A stretch of DNA of 64,000 bases from Alphaproteobacteria bacterium (GTDB lineage Bacteria; Pseudomonadota; Alphaproteobacteria; Puniceispirillales; Puniceispirillaceae): NCBI GenBank assembly GCA_016780765.1, contig JADHLH010000003.1:1-64000 (forward strand), read 5' to 3'. Shown here piece by piece: positions 8,825 to 17,213 of the stretch. Positions within the stretch are counted from its first letter, which is position 1. Every line of letters begins with the position of its first letter. A model generated the notes under the pieces. The model saw only the letters and a program-made list of their open reading frames with translations, had not been told where the DNA came from and did not search any database. Position numbers and translations under genes: made by a program.

Positions 8825-10177
8825 ATGTCAGACACATCACATGACGAAATGATAGCATGGCTGAATGATCAGTCGGTCACCGAGGTTGAATGCCTTGTCA
8901 GTGACATTGCCGGCATTCCGCGCGGTAAAATTCTGCCGGTGCACAAATTTATCGGTGCCGCGGCGGGGCAGGGGCTGCGCCTTCCCGAATATGTATTCGG
9001 CCAGTCGGTAACAGGTGCCTTTCTTGACAGCGAGGTGCTGAACGAGATCGGCCGGGATGTCATCCTGCGGCCCGACGCGGCCACTTGCCGGCTTGTACCG
9101 TGGTATAACGAGCCAACGGCGCAGATCATCCATGACGCCTTTGACCATGATGGCAAGATTATCGAATTCACCCCGCGCGCCGTTCTGAAGCGCGTCCTTG
9201 CGCTGTTTGAGGATGCCGGCCTGCGCCCGATCGTGGCCCCTGAGCTTGAATTCTTTCTTGTGCAGCGGAGTTCGGATGCCAACAACCCGCTGATCACGCC
9301 AAGCGGTCGTTCTGGGCGGGCAGAAAAGGCCCGTCAGGCCTATGGTATCGATGCGGTGAACGAGTTTGATCCGCTGTTTGAGGATATCTACGACCATTGT
9401 GATGTGCAGAAGATTGATATCGACACGCTGAGCCATGAAGCCGGGGCGGCGCAGATGGAGATCAACTTCAATCATGGCGAGGCGCTGAATCTTGCCGATC
9501 AGGCCTTTCTTTTCAAGCGCACGGTCCGCCAGACATCGCTGGACCACGACATTCACGCCACCTTCATGGCAAAGCCGATGCAAGAGCAGCCCGGCAGTGC
9601 GATGCATTTGCATTTGTCAGTGGTCGACATGAAGAGCGGACGAAATATCTTCGTCGATAAAGACAATAGCGAGAGCGATGCGTTCTATCACGCACTGGCC
9701 GGCATGCAGCGCTATCTGGTGGCGGCCATGCCGCTGATGGCGCCCTATGTCAATTCCTATCGCCGCCAGTCAAATTCCGAGGATTCGCCTACCAATCTGG
9801 CATGGGGCATGGATAACCGCACCGTCGGGTTGCGCGTACCCATGGGTGATCCGGCGAACCGGCGCATTGAAAACCGCATTCCGGGGGCGGATGCAAACCC
9901 GTATCTCGCGATGGCTGCCAGCCTTGCTGCCTTGTGGCTTGGCCTGCAGGAACAGCGCCGACCGACCCGTCAGCGAAAGGACAGTGGCGAGGATCTGGCC
10001 ACCTTGCCACGCAACCTTGATATCGCCCTTGATGCGCTGGAACGGACCAGCCCGCTGCATGATGTGCTGGGCGAATCCTTCGTCAAGCTGTTCATCGAGG
10101 TGAAACGCGGCGAGGCCGAGGCATTTCTGGAGGTGATCAGCCCGTGGGAAAGAGAATATCTGCTGTTGAATGTCTGA
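8825..10177 (+). CDS. puuA: Gamma-glutamylpolyamine synthetase (glutamine synthetase family)
   Basis: This 450-residue glutamine-synthetase-fold ligase is of the PuuA/SpuI branch, which joins glutamate to putrescine or another amine using ATP. Family motifs include PGSAMHLHLS, DNRTVGLRVP and RIENRIPGADANPYLAMAA. A good ribosome site (AGGGGA) precedes the ATG. The branch starts polyamine breakdown by masking one amino group before oxidation, which fits the flanking oxidase and aminotransferase. The stop codon lies inside a 14-bp tandem repeat. Glutamylation of ethanolamine or isopropylamine by related enzymes cannot be excluded. Confidence 0.86.
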   Translation: MSDTSHDEMIAWLNDQSVTEVECLVSDIAGIPRGKILPVHKFIGAAAGQGLRLPEYVFGQSVTGAFLDSEVLNEIGRDVILRPDAATCRLVPWYNEPTAQIIHDAFDHDGKIIEFTPRAVLKRVLALFEDAGLRPIVAPELEFFLVQRSSDANNPLITPSGRSGRAEKARQAYGIDAVNEFDPLFEDIYDHCDVQKIDIDTLSHEAGAAQMEINFNHGEALNLADQAFLFKRTVRQTSLDHDIHATFMAKPMQEQPGSAMHLHLSVVDMKSGRNIFVDKDNSESDAFYHALAGMQRYLVAAMPLMAPYVNSYRRQSNSEDSPTNLAWGMDNRTVGLRVPMGDPANRRIENRIPGADANPYLAMAASLAALWLGLQEQRRPTRQRKDSGEDLATLPRNLDIALDALERTSPLHDVLGESFVKLFIEVKRGEAEAFLEVISPWEREYLLLNV

Positions 10178-10218
10178 ACATCAGTGTCTGAACATCAATG
10201 TCTGAACATCAATGTCTG
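10169..10218 (+). repeat. 14-bp tandem repeat spanning the stop codon of the synthetase gene
   Basis: Units at 10169-10182, 10183-10196 and 10197-10210, plus a partial fourth, read AATGTCTGAACATC with one base change. Because 14 is not a multiple of three, the copied TGA falls in all three frames (10175, 10189, 10203). Confidence 0.9.
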
Positions 10219-10256
10219 GGCAGGCGCACCTGACGGCAGCCATGCCTGAATGTCGT

Positions 10257-10649
10257 TCAGTGAGCCGACCCGCTGCAAGCCGCGCAGGTTCCTGAAATCT
10301 CGATCACACGGCGGGCACCGGTAAAACCGCGTGTCGCACAGATCTGGTCAAGCATGCTGGCGGCCGCATCATCAATGGCTTCGGTAACGTCGTCGCACGC
10401 ATTGCATAGCATGAAGATGCTGACCGGGCTGTCAGCGCAATGGTGATGCCGACAGGCCACAAAGGCGTTCAGGCTTTCAATACGGGGTACGGCACCTGAT
10501 TCGATGAGTTTTGTGAGCGCGCGATAGACCTGCAGCGGTGCCTTAAGACCATCCTGACGCAGGGCATCCAGAATGCCATAAGCGCTGGCCGGCTTGCCAT
10601 GCGCTTCAAGAAATTCATAGACAAGCGCTTCATTGCGTGTCCGGTTCAT
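10257..10649 (-). CDS. zur: Fur-family transcriptional regulator, Zur-like
   Basis: This is a 130-residue metal-sensing repressor. The start at 10649 has CAGGAG seven bases upstream; the longer reading to 10703 lacks support. The N-terminal half is a winged helix (YGILDALRQDGLKAPLQVYR). The C-terminal half holds a CRHHHC stretch and two CxxC pairs (CNAC near the middle, CAAC close to the end) of the structural zinc site, as in Zur. Histidine-rich CRHHHC replaces the usual CxxHHHH spelling. It is divergent from a zinc-dependent dihydroorotase, and Zur is known to control spare copies of that enzyme. I could not see a clear Zur box between the two genes. Confidence 0.78.
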   Translation of the reverse strand: MNRTRNEALVYEFLEAHGKPASAYGILDALRQDGLKAPLQVYRALTKLIESGAVPRIESLNAFVACRHHHCADSPVSIFMLCNACDDVTEAIDDAAASMLDQICATRGFTGARRVIEISGTCAACSGSAH

Positions 10650-10826
10650 CTGTAACTCCTGGCCGGTGCAGCGTTGTCTCATGATGCCGCCGGCAGCCCC
10701 CAAAAGTCAAATCTGTGATCAATCTGAAACAGGTCAAACCGGCTTGCCGGTGCTTGCCTCATATTCGGCAGAGTGCTAGCCAGTAGCCATCACAGATACC
10801 GCCAGATAAGCATGACAGGGACCGCA

Positions 10827-11888
10827 ATGACCCCGACCCCCACATCAACCAAAACGCTGACCCTGCCTCGCCCCGATGATTGGCACCTGCATCTGCGTGA
10901 CGGGGACATGCTGGATGTCGTGACGCCGGAAACAGCTGCCCAGTTCGGGCGTGCGCTGATCATGCCCAATCTGGTGCCGCCCGTTGTGTCGGGAGCGGAA
11001 GCTGAGGCTTACCGCAGCCGCATCATGGCTGCGGTGCCGGTCGGCCTGGATTTCACCCCGATGATGACCCTTTATCTGACCGAAACCACGGATGCTGACG
11101 ATCTGGTGGCGGCGGCGCAGTCGGGACTGGTCACCGCGGTCAAACTCTATCCAGCTGGTGCAACAACGAATTCGGCTTCGGGCGTGCGCGATATCGATAA
11201 GGTGATGCCGGTTCTGGAAGCCATGGCGGATGCCGGGGTTCCCTTGTGTGTGCATGGCGAGGTGACCGACCCGCAGGTGGACATCTTCGATCGTGAGGCG
11301 GTGTTTATCGAGCGGGTTCTGGACCCGGTGCGCCGCCGTATCCCGCGTTTGCGCGTTGTAATGGAACATGTCACGACATCAGATGGCATCGACTATGTGC
11401 GTGATGGCGGGCCCGATATTGCGGCGACAATCACTACCCACCATCTGTTCATCAATCGCAATCATATTCTGGCAGGTGGAATTCGCCCGCATTACTATTG
11501 CCTGCCGGTGGCCAAGCGCGAAACACACCGCATCGCCCTTGTCGAGGCAGCCACATCAGGCCTGCCGGGCTTCTTTCTGGGAACTGACAGCGCGCCACAT
11601 CTGGATAGCGCCAAATTGGCTGAATGCGGATGCGCCGGTATCTATACTGCGCCTAATACGCTGGCCTGCCTTGCCCAGATGTTTGAACAGCATGATGCGC
11701 TGGCAAAGCTGGAGGGGTTTGTATCGGGTCATGGAGCTGCCTTTTACGGCGTTCCGGTCAATGCGGGCACAGTAATGCTGGAGCGTGTTGACACACCGCA
11801 ACCGGTGCCGGCACCGCGCAGCACGCCCGAAGGCATGCTGACCGTATTCGATCCTGGCGTGCCAATCCACTGGCGGGTGCGCACCTGA
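10827..11888 (+). CDS. pyrC: Dihydroorotase, class II (PyrC)
   Basis: This enzyme of about 353 residues closes N-carbamoyl-aspartate to dihydroorotate in pyrimidine synthesis. Metal ligands H20 and H22 are in [10 protein letters not shown], and the lysine that would be carbamylated is K105 in [10 protein letters not shown]. Length fits the E. coli-type homodimeric form. I chose the ATG at 10827, which has AGGGA seven bases upstream; ATGs at 10812 and 10773 are alternatives. It stands alone, not in a pyrimidine operon, and is divergent from the Zur-like gene. It converges on a DMT permease gene. Confidence 0.9.
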   Translation: MTPTPTSTKTLTLPRPDDWHLHLRDGDMLDVVTPETAAQFGRALIMPNLVPPVVSGAEAEAYRSRIMAAVPVGLDFTPMMTLYLTETTDADDLVAAAQSGLVTAVKLYPAGATTNSASGVRDIDKVMPVLEAMADAGVPLCVHGEVTDPQVDIFDREAVFIERVLDPVRRRIPRLRVVMEHVTTSDGIDYVRDGGPDIAATITTHHLFINRNHILAGGIRPHYYCLPVAKRETHRIALVEAATSGLPGFFLGTDSAPHLDSAKLAECGCAGIYTAPNTLACLAQMFEQHDALAKLEGFVSGHGAAFYGVPVNAGTVMLERVDTPQPVPAPRSTPEGMLTVFDPGVPIHWRVRT

Positions 11889-11893
11889 CCGGC

Positions 11894-12811
11894 CTAGAGC
11901 GAGGCTGCGGCGCGTCCGCTGCCGGGCGGACGATCGGCCTTGCGCGCGATGGCTTCACGGCGAGTGATATAGGCGGTTGAGGCAAAAATGATTGCCCCGC
12001 CAATCCAGATAAACATATCTGGCAATTCATCAAACACCAGCCAGGCCAACACCACGGCAAATGGCAGTTTGGCAAATTCCAGCGGCTGAAGACTGGTGAT
12101 TTCAACCATGCTGCAGGCGCGGGTGAACAACAGATGTGCGGCGGTACCGGCAAACGCCATCACCCACAGATATATCCAGCTTTCCAGCGATGGCATTTCC
12201 CAGACAAAGAGCATCGGCACAAGCGCGATGGGCATCTGCATCACCACCATCCAGAACACAATCGCACTGGCATTTTCGGTGTCGGTCATCCTCTTGACGA
12301 CCAGACTGGCCCCGGCAATGGACAGCGCGCTGCACAAGGCCAGCGTGGTGCCAAGCGAAATATCGACGAACCCGGGCCGCAGGATGATCACCGCCCCGAC
12401 AAAGCCGACAGCGATAGCCACCATTCGGCGAATGCGAATGACCTCGCCAAGAAACATCGCGGCGCCGATGGTCACAAAGATCGGGCCGGTGAAGCTGAGT
12501 GCTGTCATTTCGGCAAGCGGGATCAATGTCACCGCGGTAAAGCCGCATAGCATGCCGCTGAAATTGATCGCGGCGCGCAGGTAATACAGGCCAGGTCTGT
12601 GCATGCGAATGCTTTCGCGTCCCATGCGAAACATGACAGGCGCCATAATGACGACGGCAAGCGCATTACGGAAAAACACGATCTCGAAGACATGCAGCTG
12701 CGCCGATGCAAGGCGAATGGAAATGCCCATGATGGTGAACATCAGCAGGGCAAGAAGCATCATCAGCGAGGCCTGAAGCGTCGCTGGCAAGGATGTAAAA
12801 CGGCTGATCAA
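11894..12811 (-). CDS. EamA/DMT-family permease
   Basis: This 305-residue membrane protein has two EamA repeats and about ten transmembrane segments, the architecture of drug/metabolite transporters. The second repeat begins near TTLALCSALSIAGASLVVKR. The start is taken as TTG at 12811; an internal ATG about 16 codons later is possible. Substrates in this family are diverse (amino acids, nucleosides, S-adenosylmethionine) and none can be named here. A terminator from the upstream gst gene separates it from that gene. Confidence 0.8.
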   Translation of the reverse strand: MISRFTSLPATLQASLMMLLALLMFTIMGISIRLASAQLHVFEIVFFRNALAVVIMAPVMFRMGRESIRMHRPGLYYLRAAINFSGMLCGFTAVTLIPLAEMTALSFTGPIFVTIGAAMFLGEVIRIRRMVAIAVGFVGAVIILRPGFVDISLGTTLALCSALSIAGASLVVKRMTDTENASAIVFWMVVMQMPIALVPMLFVWEMPSLESWIYLWVMAFAGTAAHLLFTRACSMVEITSLQPLEFAKLPFAVVLAWLVFDELPDMFIWIGGAIIFASTAYITRREAIARKADRPPGSGRAAASL

Positions 12812-12827
12812 GGATATATGCCTGAAT

Positions 12828-12854
12828 GATAAAACGCCGGAAGCAAATCCGGCG
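12828..12854 (-). terminator. Rho-independent terminator after gst
   Basis: A 7-bp stem (12848-12854 with 12835-12841, loop of six) is followed on the minus strand by TTTTATC. It lies 43 bases past the gst stop codon and before the DMT permease gene. Confidence 0.7.
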
Positions 12855-12896
12855 CGCGGAATATTACCGCATAACTATCGGCAAAACGCAATATTG

Positions 12897-13547
12897 TCAG
12901 GCATTCAGCTTTGTGGCGGCCCATTCATCCAGCACAGCGCGATAGCGCGCATATTCGCCAGCAACATCAGGATGCGCCAGCAATGACTCGCGGTAGATGG
13001 CAATGGCGGGCGGCAATGTCACAGGCAGGTCAAGAATATCCTGCAACAAGGCAATGATCGTGAAACTGGCAACAAAGCCGCAATCGGCAATGGCAAGATT
13101 GTCACCGGTCATCAGCTGTGCAGGCGCGGCAATTGCGGCAAGATCATCAAGGCGTGTCTGCAACAAGGCTGCGTTGGCAGCGATCAGCGCGGCATCGCGA
13201 TTGGCGGGCGTGACCTGCGAGAAGTAACTGCGCACCAGTGGTTCGATACGGGTGTCATGAAAGCGCGAAATTTCACGCGCGGATGCTGCGGCTTGCGGTG
13301 CGTTCGGGCGCATTGGCGGCGTGGGAAACACGGTATCCAGATATTCGGCAATGGCTTCGGAATCGGCAAGGCGAAAGCCGTCATGATCAATTGCCGGAAC
13401 GGTGCCGGCCGGAATAATCGCTTTATAGGCAGCACTGCCATAGCCGTCCGGGGGCGGTATCTCGGTCCAGTCCAGCTGCTTGTGATCAAGGATGATCCTG
13501 ATCTTGCTGCCATAACTGCTGACCGGCACATTGTAGAGCGTAATCAT
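12897..13547 (-). CDS. Glutathione S-transferase family protein
   Basis: This 216-residue protein has an N-terminal thioredoxin-like GST domain (MITLYNVPVSSYGSKIRIIL, residues 1-20). The cis-proline and glutathione-binding PAIDHDGFRLADSEAIAEYL lies at about residues 52-71, and an all-helical C-terminal domain follows. It would conjugate or reduce substrates with glutathione in the cytoplasm. The serine near position 11 is a candidate catalytic residue. Terminators on both sides suggest a single-gene transcript. The exact GST class and substrate are not apparent. Confidence 0.85.
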   Translation of the reverse strand: MITLYNVPVSSYGSKIRIILDHKQLDWTEIPPPDGYGSAAYKAIIPAGTVPAIDHDGFRLADSEAIAEYLDTVFPTPPMRPNAPQAAASAREISRFHDTRIEPLVRSYFSQVTPANRDAALIAANAALLQTRLDDLAAIAAPAQLMTGDNLAIADCGFVASFTIIALLQDILDLPVTLPPAIAIYRESLLAHPDVAGEYARYRAVLDEWAATKLNA

Positions 13548-13599
13548 GATGGTCCCCGCATGCTGCGCGATGCCCGGCTGATGCCCGGCTCATACCGGT

Positions 13600-13635
13600 T
13601 ATAAAACACAAAAGGCGGGACCAGGTCCCGCCTTT
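13600..13635 (-). terminator. Strong terminator after the amino-acid binding-protein gene
   Basis: A nearly unbroken 12-bp stem (AAAGGCGGGACC at 13611-13622 with its complement at 13624-13635) is followed on the minus strand by TTTTGTGTTTTAT. It ends transcription from the binding-protein gene and separates it from gst. Confidence 0.85.
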
Positions 13636-13665
13636 CATAATCGTCACGGCCATAATCGTCACGGC
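13636..13665. repeat. 15-bp direct tandem duplication
   Basis: CATAATCGTCACGGC occurs twice without a gap (13636-13650 and 13651-13665), between the binding-protein stop codon and its terminator. Confidence 0.9.
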
Positions 13666-13684
13666 CATATCGTCCCGACTGGCG

Positions 13685-14461
13685 TCAGTTCGACAGCTGC
13701 CACTTGCGGCCAAGATCCTCGAAGAAACCACGCTCGGTCTTCAGGCGAATCCATGTGTTCACATAGTTGATCCATACCTGATCGCCCTGCGGCAGAAGCA
13801 TTGCAATCGGGGTCGGTGCCTTTGGTGCTGCCACCGGAACCACCATCATCTGCGGGTATTTTGCCACCAGCTTGTAGGCCTCAACATTCGAGGTGATGTG
13901 CGCATCGGCGCGGCCAGCCAGCACTTCTTGAAAGTCGCGGGCCGGGGCCTCGACGATCTTGTATTGTGCATTCGGGAAGAACTGCTTTACCTGCTTTTCC
14001 TGGGTCGTACCAAGGGTGGCGGCAACGGTCACATCGGCCTTGTCGAGATCGGCCCAGTCCTTGAACTTGTCAGCATTCTTGGTCAGCGTCAGTGGCACGG
14101 TCGCCAGTGAGAAATAGCTGTCCGTATATCCAGCCACCTTGGCACGTGCTGGCGAAATCGAGGCTGAACCTGTCATGTGGTACTTGCCGGACACAACACC
14201 GCTGACCAGCGTTTTCCAGTCGGTCGGCACGAATTCGATCTCGACGTCCAGGTCCTTTGCCAGCGCTGTCATCACATCGATGTCATAACCGGTATAAGAG
14301 TTGGTGGCCGGGTCCTTCATGGTCATCGGATTCCAGTCACCAGTTGTGCCAACCTTCAGCACGCCTGATGACAGAATGTCCTGGAGGGTTCCCTGCGCCT
14401 GAGCGGGAATGGTGGCACCGGCCAGCGCAACAACGGCAAGGGCAAGTTTGAGGAATTTCAT
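13685..14461 (-). CDS. Polar amino-acid ABC transporter substrate-binding protein
   Basis: This 258-residue periplasmic protein has a clear signal peptide (MKFLKLALAVVALAGATIPAQ... cleaved after AQA near residue 23). The SBP family 3 core starts with SGVLKVGTTGDWNPMT. The motif YTGYDIDVMTALAKDL and a conserved acidic ligand site fit binding of polar amino acids; cyclohexadienyl-dehydratase-like members share the fold. The ribosome site CAGGAG is nine bases before the ATG. It probably works with the ATPase and permease encoded at 16.2-18.0 kb, although two decayed genes now lie between them. Confidence 0.85.
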   Translation of the reverse strand: MKFLKLALAVVALAGATIPAQAQGTLQDILSSGVLKVGTTGDWNPMTMKDPATNSYTGYDIDVMTALAKDLDVEIEFVPTDWKTLVSGVVSGKYHMTGSASISPARAKVAGYTDSYFSLATVPLTLTKNADKFKDWADLDKADVTVAATLGTTQEKQVKQFFPNAQYKIVEAPARDFQEVLAGRADAHITSNVEAYKLVAKYPQMMVVPVAAPKAPTPIAMLLPQGDQVWINYVNTWIRLKTERGFFEDLGRKWQLSN

Positions 14462-14636
14462 CTTAATGTCTCCTGAGAAGCTCTGGTAAGTGCGTCGATT
14501 TATTGATTGGATTGGATGGACAGGTGGTCATTGTCGCCCGTTGCTGCAACCGGTGCGGTACAAATTTTGGTCACATTTTTCGATTTCACTGCTCAAATTG
14601 GAAATGCCATGTGCCTGTCAGCATGGCTTTTGCTGC

Positions 14637-14648
14637 CTGTCATGACAG
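14637..14648. promoter_or_regulatory. 12-bp perfect palindrome upstream of the binding-protein gene
   Basis: CTGTCATGACAG lies about 175 bases upstream of the binding-protein start. It shares TGTC/GACA half-sites with the palindrome at 16204-16220 near the ATPase gene of the same transporter. Its role as an operator is only suggested by place and symmetry. Confidence 0.3.
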
Positions 14649-14674
14649 CATTCCGGACCAGCAGAAACTGCCGA

Positions 14675-15677
14675 TCAGGCGCGGAGAACTTTGGCTGCGA
14701 TCCGGCGTTCCACCATCTTGCGAAACCGCATCGCACCGGCATCGATACCCAGATTGATGTGCCGGGTCCGGCTTTCCTTCATGCCGTGATGAACTTCGGT
14801 CAGCACTTCGCGATCCTCGATAAAGGCAGTCTTTGCACCTTCAAACATCTGCCGCGAAATCTCTTCATTGTCGGGTTGCGAGTTGCGATGCTGGAACCAG
14901 AAATAGCGGGTATTGTCGGCATCAACCGGTGTCATGAAATTATACGAAATATTGATGAAGGAGTCGTCAGGCAGATTGGCGTCATCGCCGCCCGTGCCGG
15001 CGCGTGTATATATCGACATGTTGAACGCTGTCGATGGCAGGCGGCATTCGTAATGCTGTTTGTGATCGCAGTCACCGGGAAAGGGCAGGATCGGTGCATC
15101 ATGGGGCGGCGGCGCGGCATCCAGCACCCAGCGCGACACAATCACCCCATCATCCAGCTTTTCGATGTCGAGTGGCAGATTGCCGGTACCGGCACCGGCG
15201 AATGAGGACACATGCACCAAGGCCACATGTGACGCGTCCAGCAAATTATCGACGATATACAGATAGTGACAGGCGATATCCATACTGCCGCCAGCGGTGC
15301 GCCCCCATGCCGGATTGTCATAATTCTCGGGATTGTCATAATTCTCGATGGTGAAGATATCATCGGGGTTGGCAGCGTCCGCATCCCCCATCCCCCATCC
15401 ATATCCACAGAATGCCCCATCGATCAACAATGGGATATGATCTGACACGCACACCCGGTGGCGGCGCGCCGTCCTGTGTCGGGGCTTTTACGCAGGCACC
15501 GCTGCAGTCGAAGGTCAGCCCGTGATATCCGCATTCAACGCTGTCCGCTTTCAGGCGTCCCTTTGAGAGGGGCAGTTTGCGATGCGGGCAGGCATCTTCC
15601 AGCGCGGCAGGCAGCCCGGCCTCTGTACGGAAGATAACAATCGGGTCGTCAAGGATGCGCAGCGCTGTCAGGCCCTG
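14675..15677 (-). pseudogene. Decayed VanA-like Rieske oxygenase gene (5' truncated, frameshifted)
   Basis: The minus strand encodes most of a vanillate-demethylase-type Rieske oxygenase in two frames. The upstream part (15677 down to about 15397) has RILDDPIVIFRTEAG, the Rieske ligands in CPHRKLPLSKG and CGYHGLTF, and RWGILWIWMGD. The downstream part continues in another frame from DADAANPDDIF to the C-terminus at 14675. The switch falls on a 7-bp duplication (ATCCCCC at 15383-15389 and 15390-15396); removing one copy restores a single frame. The usual first 25-30 residues and a start codon are missing, and an in-frame TGA precedes the remnant. An 18-bp in-frame duplication (ENYDNP twice) lies near 15325-15360. 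The gene is very unlikely to make an active enzyme. Confidence 0.85.
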
Positions 15678-16095
15678 TCATGGCACCCGGTGTCGTGGTC
15701 AGCTTTTCTGCATAGCGCAACAGCGCCAGTTCAGCCCTGTCAAAAACATCCTCCGGACGGCGCGCCTGAAGCGCTGTCTCAATGCGGTTTGCGCGATCAG
15801 TATCGCCGATCAGATGCGCCGCGTTCTTCCAGTGATTTGCATAGGAATAGGTGCAGTCATTCAGCACTGATACGTAAGACGCGACGGTTTCCTGAAGCCA
15901 TGCTGGCAAGGTGTTGGCATCATCATGCAGGGCAGCACGATACAGCACGACATGACCCATCATCGTGTTCGGGCGATGCGAATGGACGCGCATCACATTG
16001 TCTACCGTGCCGTGGGGTGTGCGCGCAGAATTCAACGCTGACCGCAGATCCGGTCCGGCCTCGGCATCGCCGATCACTGAAATCCAGGCTGCCAT
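15649..16095 (-). pseudogene. 3'-truncated AhpD/carboxymuconolactone-decarboxylase-like gene
   Basis: The frame from 16095 (MAAWISVIGDAEAG) matches the peroxidase-related AhpD-like family through VDNVMRVHSHRPNTMMGH, NTLPAWLQETVASYVSVLND and LALLRYAEKLTTTPGAMT. It then leaves the family and stops eight codons later. Relatives run about 45 residues further. The loss point abuts the start of the Rieske remnant, so one deletion probably joined the two genes. The redox site reads CTYSYANH instead of the usual CxxCxxxH, so the second cysteine is a serine. The N-terminal start could also be 16134 or 16173. Confidence 0.75.
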
Positions 16096-16203
16096 GCGCC
16101 CCCCCGAAACCAGCATGCAAATTTCATTTTGCGACATTAAATTAGTAAAAACAAATAAAACGTGAAATGCCAAAGACGGCTAGTCAAACATAAATCATAT
16201 CGA

Positions 16204-16220
16204 ATCAGACATTGTCTGAT
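16204..16220. promoter_or_regulatory. 17-bp palindrome overlapping the possible ATPase start
   Basis: ATCAGACA, one central T, then TGTCTGAT form a perfect inverted repeat that includes the TTG codon at 16212. It lies in an AT-rich divergent region between the truncated AhpD-like gene and the ABC ATPase gene, a typical place for an operator. Confidence 0.45.
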
Positions 16221-17204
16221 GGCCGCCAGAAATCCGCCATGGTTGCTGGTATTTGCGTTGCGTCTGTACCGGCTGTCTGCTCAGATAGGCGGCCATCCCC
16301 CACCGCATCCAGCAAAGGGCCCAAAAAGGTGACATCAGCATCTTCTTCCACCGCGCATGGCCACCAGAAGAAAACAGGTTCAAAAAGGACCGGTCCAACA
16401 AAGACGGGTCCAACAAAGACGGGTCCAACAAAGACGGGGCCGCACGGGTCCGACAGCACGACACAGGATGATGCCTTCATTCGCATTCGGCATGTCGACA
16501 AGTTTTTTGGCAGCTTTCAGGCGCTGGATGATGTCTCTCTGGACATACGTCTTGGTCAGAAAATTGTGATTTGCGGGCCGTCCGGGTCAGGCAAGTCGAC
16601 AGCCATCCGCTGTATCAACAGGCTGGAAGCGCATGACGCTGGCGAGATTGCCATAGACGGGGTGCGCATTGATGACAGCGCGGCAGCGCGGCGGGTGCTG
16701 CGCAACAATGTCGGCATGGTGTTTCAGCAGTTCAATCTGTTTCCGCATCTCTCGATCCTCGACAATCTGACGCTGGGTCCGGTTCGCGCGCGCGGCATGG
16801 CCCCCGCCCAAGCCCGCAGTCTGGCCGAATATTATCTTGAGCGTGTGCGCATCCCCGAACAGATCGACAAGTTTCCGGGCCAGCTTTCGGGCGGCCAGCA
16901 GCAACGTGTGGCGATTGCCCGTGCGCTGTGCATGGAGCCGAAGATCATGCTGTTCGACGAGCCAACTTCAGCGCTTGATCCTGAAATGATTGCCGAGGTT
17001 CTGGAGGTTATTGAAGAGCTGGCAGGAAGCGGCATGACGATGATCTGTGTCACGCACGAGATGGGCTTTGCCGGTCACGTGGCTGACCAGATGGTGTTCA
17101 TGGATCATGGCCGGATTGTCGAAATGGCCCCGCCAAAGCAGTTCTTCTCGGCGCCGGAAAGCGAGCGCTGCCAGACCTTCCTGCGTCAGATTTTGCGGCA
17201 TTAG
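16212..17204 (+). CDS. Polar amino-acid ABC transporter ATP-binding protein with a repetitive N-terminal extension
   Basis: The last 245 residues form a GlnQ/HisP-type ATPase: Walker [10 protein letters not shown] at 122-130, QQFNLFPHL, signature LSGGQQQR, and Walker B with [10 protein letters not shown]. About 85 residues precede the domain, far more than usual. They are rich in Ser, Thr, Lys and Pro and include TGPTK three times, encoded by exact 15-bp repeats. No ATG, GTG or TTG in frame lies close to the domain, so translation must begin upstream; TTG at 16212 and ATG at 16239 are the candidates. The permease gene follows within ten bases. The extension may be tolerated junk or a tail of unknown use. 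Confidence 0.82.
   Translation: MSDGRQKSAMVAGICVASVPAVCSDRRPSPTASSKGPKKVTSASSSTAHGHQKKTGSKRTGPTKTGPTKTGPTKTGPHGSDSTTQDDAFIRIRHVDKFFGSFQALDDVSLDIRLGQKIVICGPSGSGKSTAIRCINRLEAHDAGEIAIDGVRIDDSAAARRVLRNNVGMVFQQFNLFPHLSILDNLTLGPVRARGMAPAQARSLAEYYLERVRIPEQIDKFPGQLSGGQQQRVAIARALCMEPKIMLFDEPTSALDPEMIAEVLEVIEELAGSGMTMICVTHEMGFAGHVADQMVFMDHGRIVEMAPPKQFFSAPESERCQTFLRQILRH
16392..16436 (+). repeat. Three exact 15-bp tandem repeats in the ATPase N-terminus
   Basis: GGTCCAACAAAGACG repeats three times at 16392-16406, 16407-16421 and 16422-16436, with a degenerate partial copy after. In the ATPase frame each unit encodes Gly-Pro-Thr-Lys-Thr. Confidence 0.95.
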
Positions 17205-17213
17205 GGGGCGTTG

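Noticed and set aside
10650-10826. Zur operator between zur and pyrC
   Set aside because: No palindrome resembling known Zur boxes could be found in the 177-bp gap.
16205-16501. Minus-strand frame with repeated Asp-Pro-Ser-Leu-Leu units
   Set aside because: It is the complement of the 15-bp repeats in the ATPase N-terminus, with no other support for coding.
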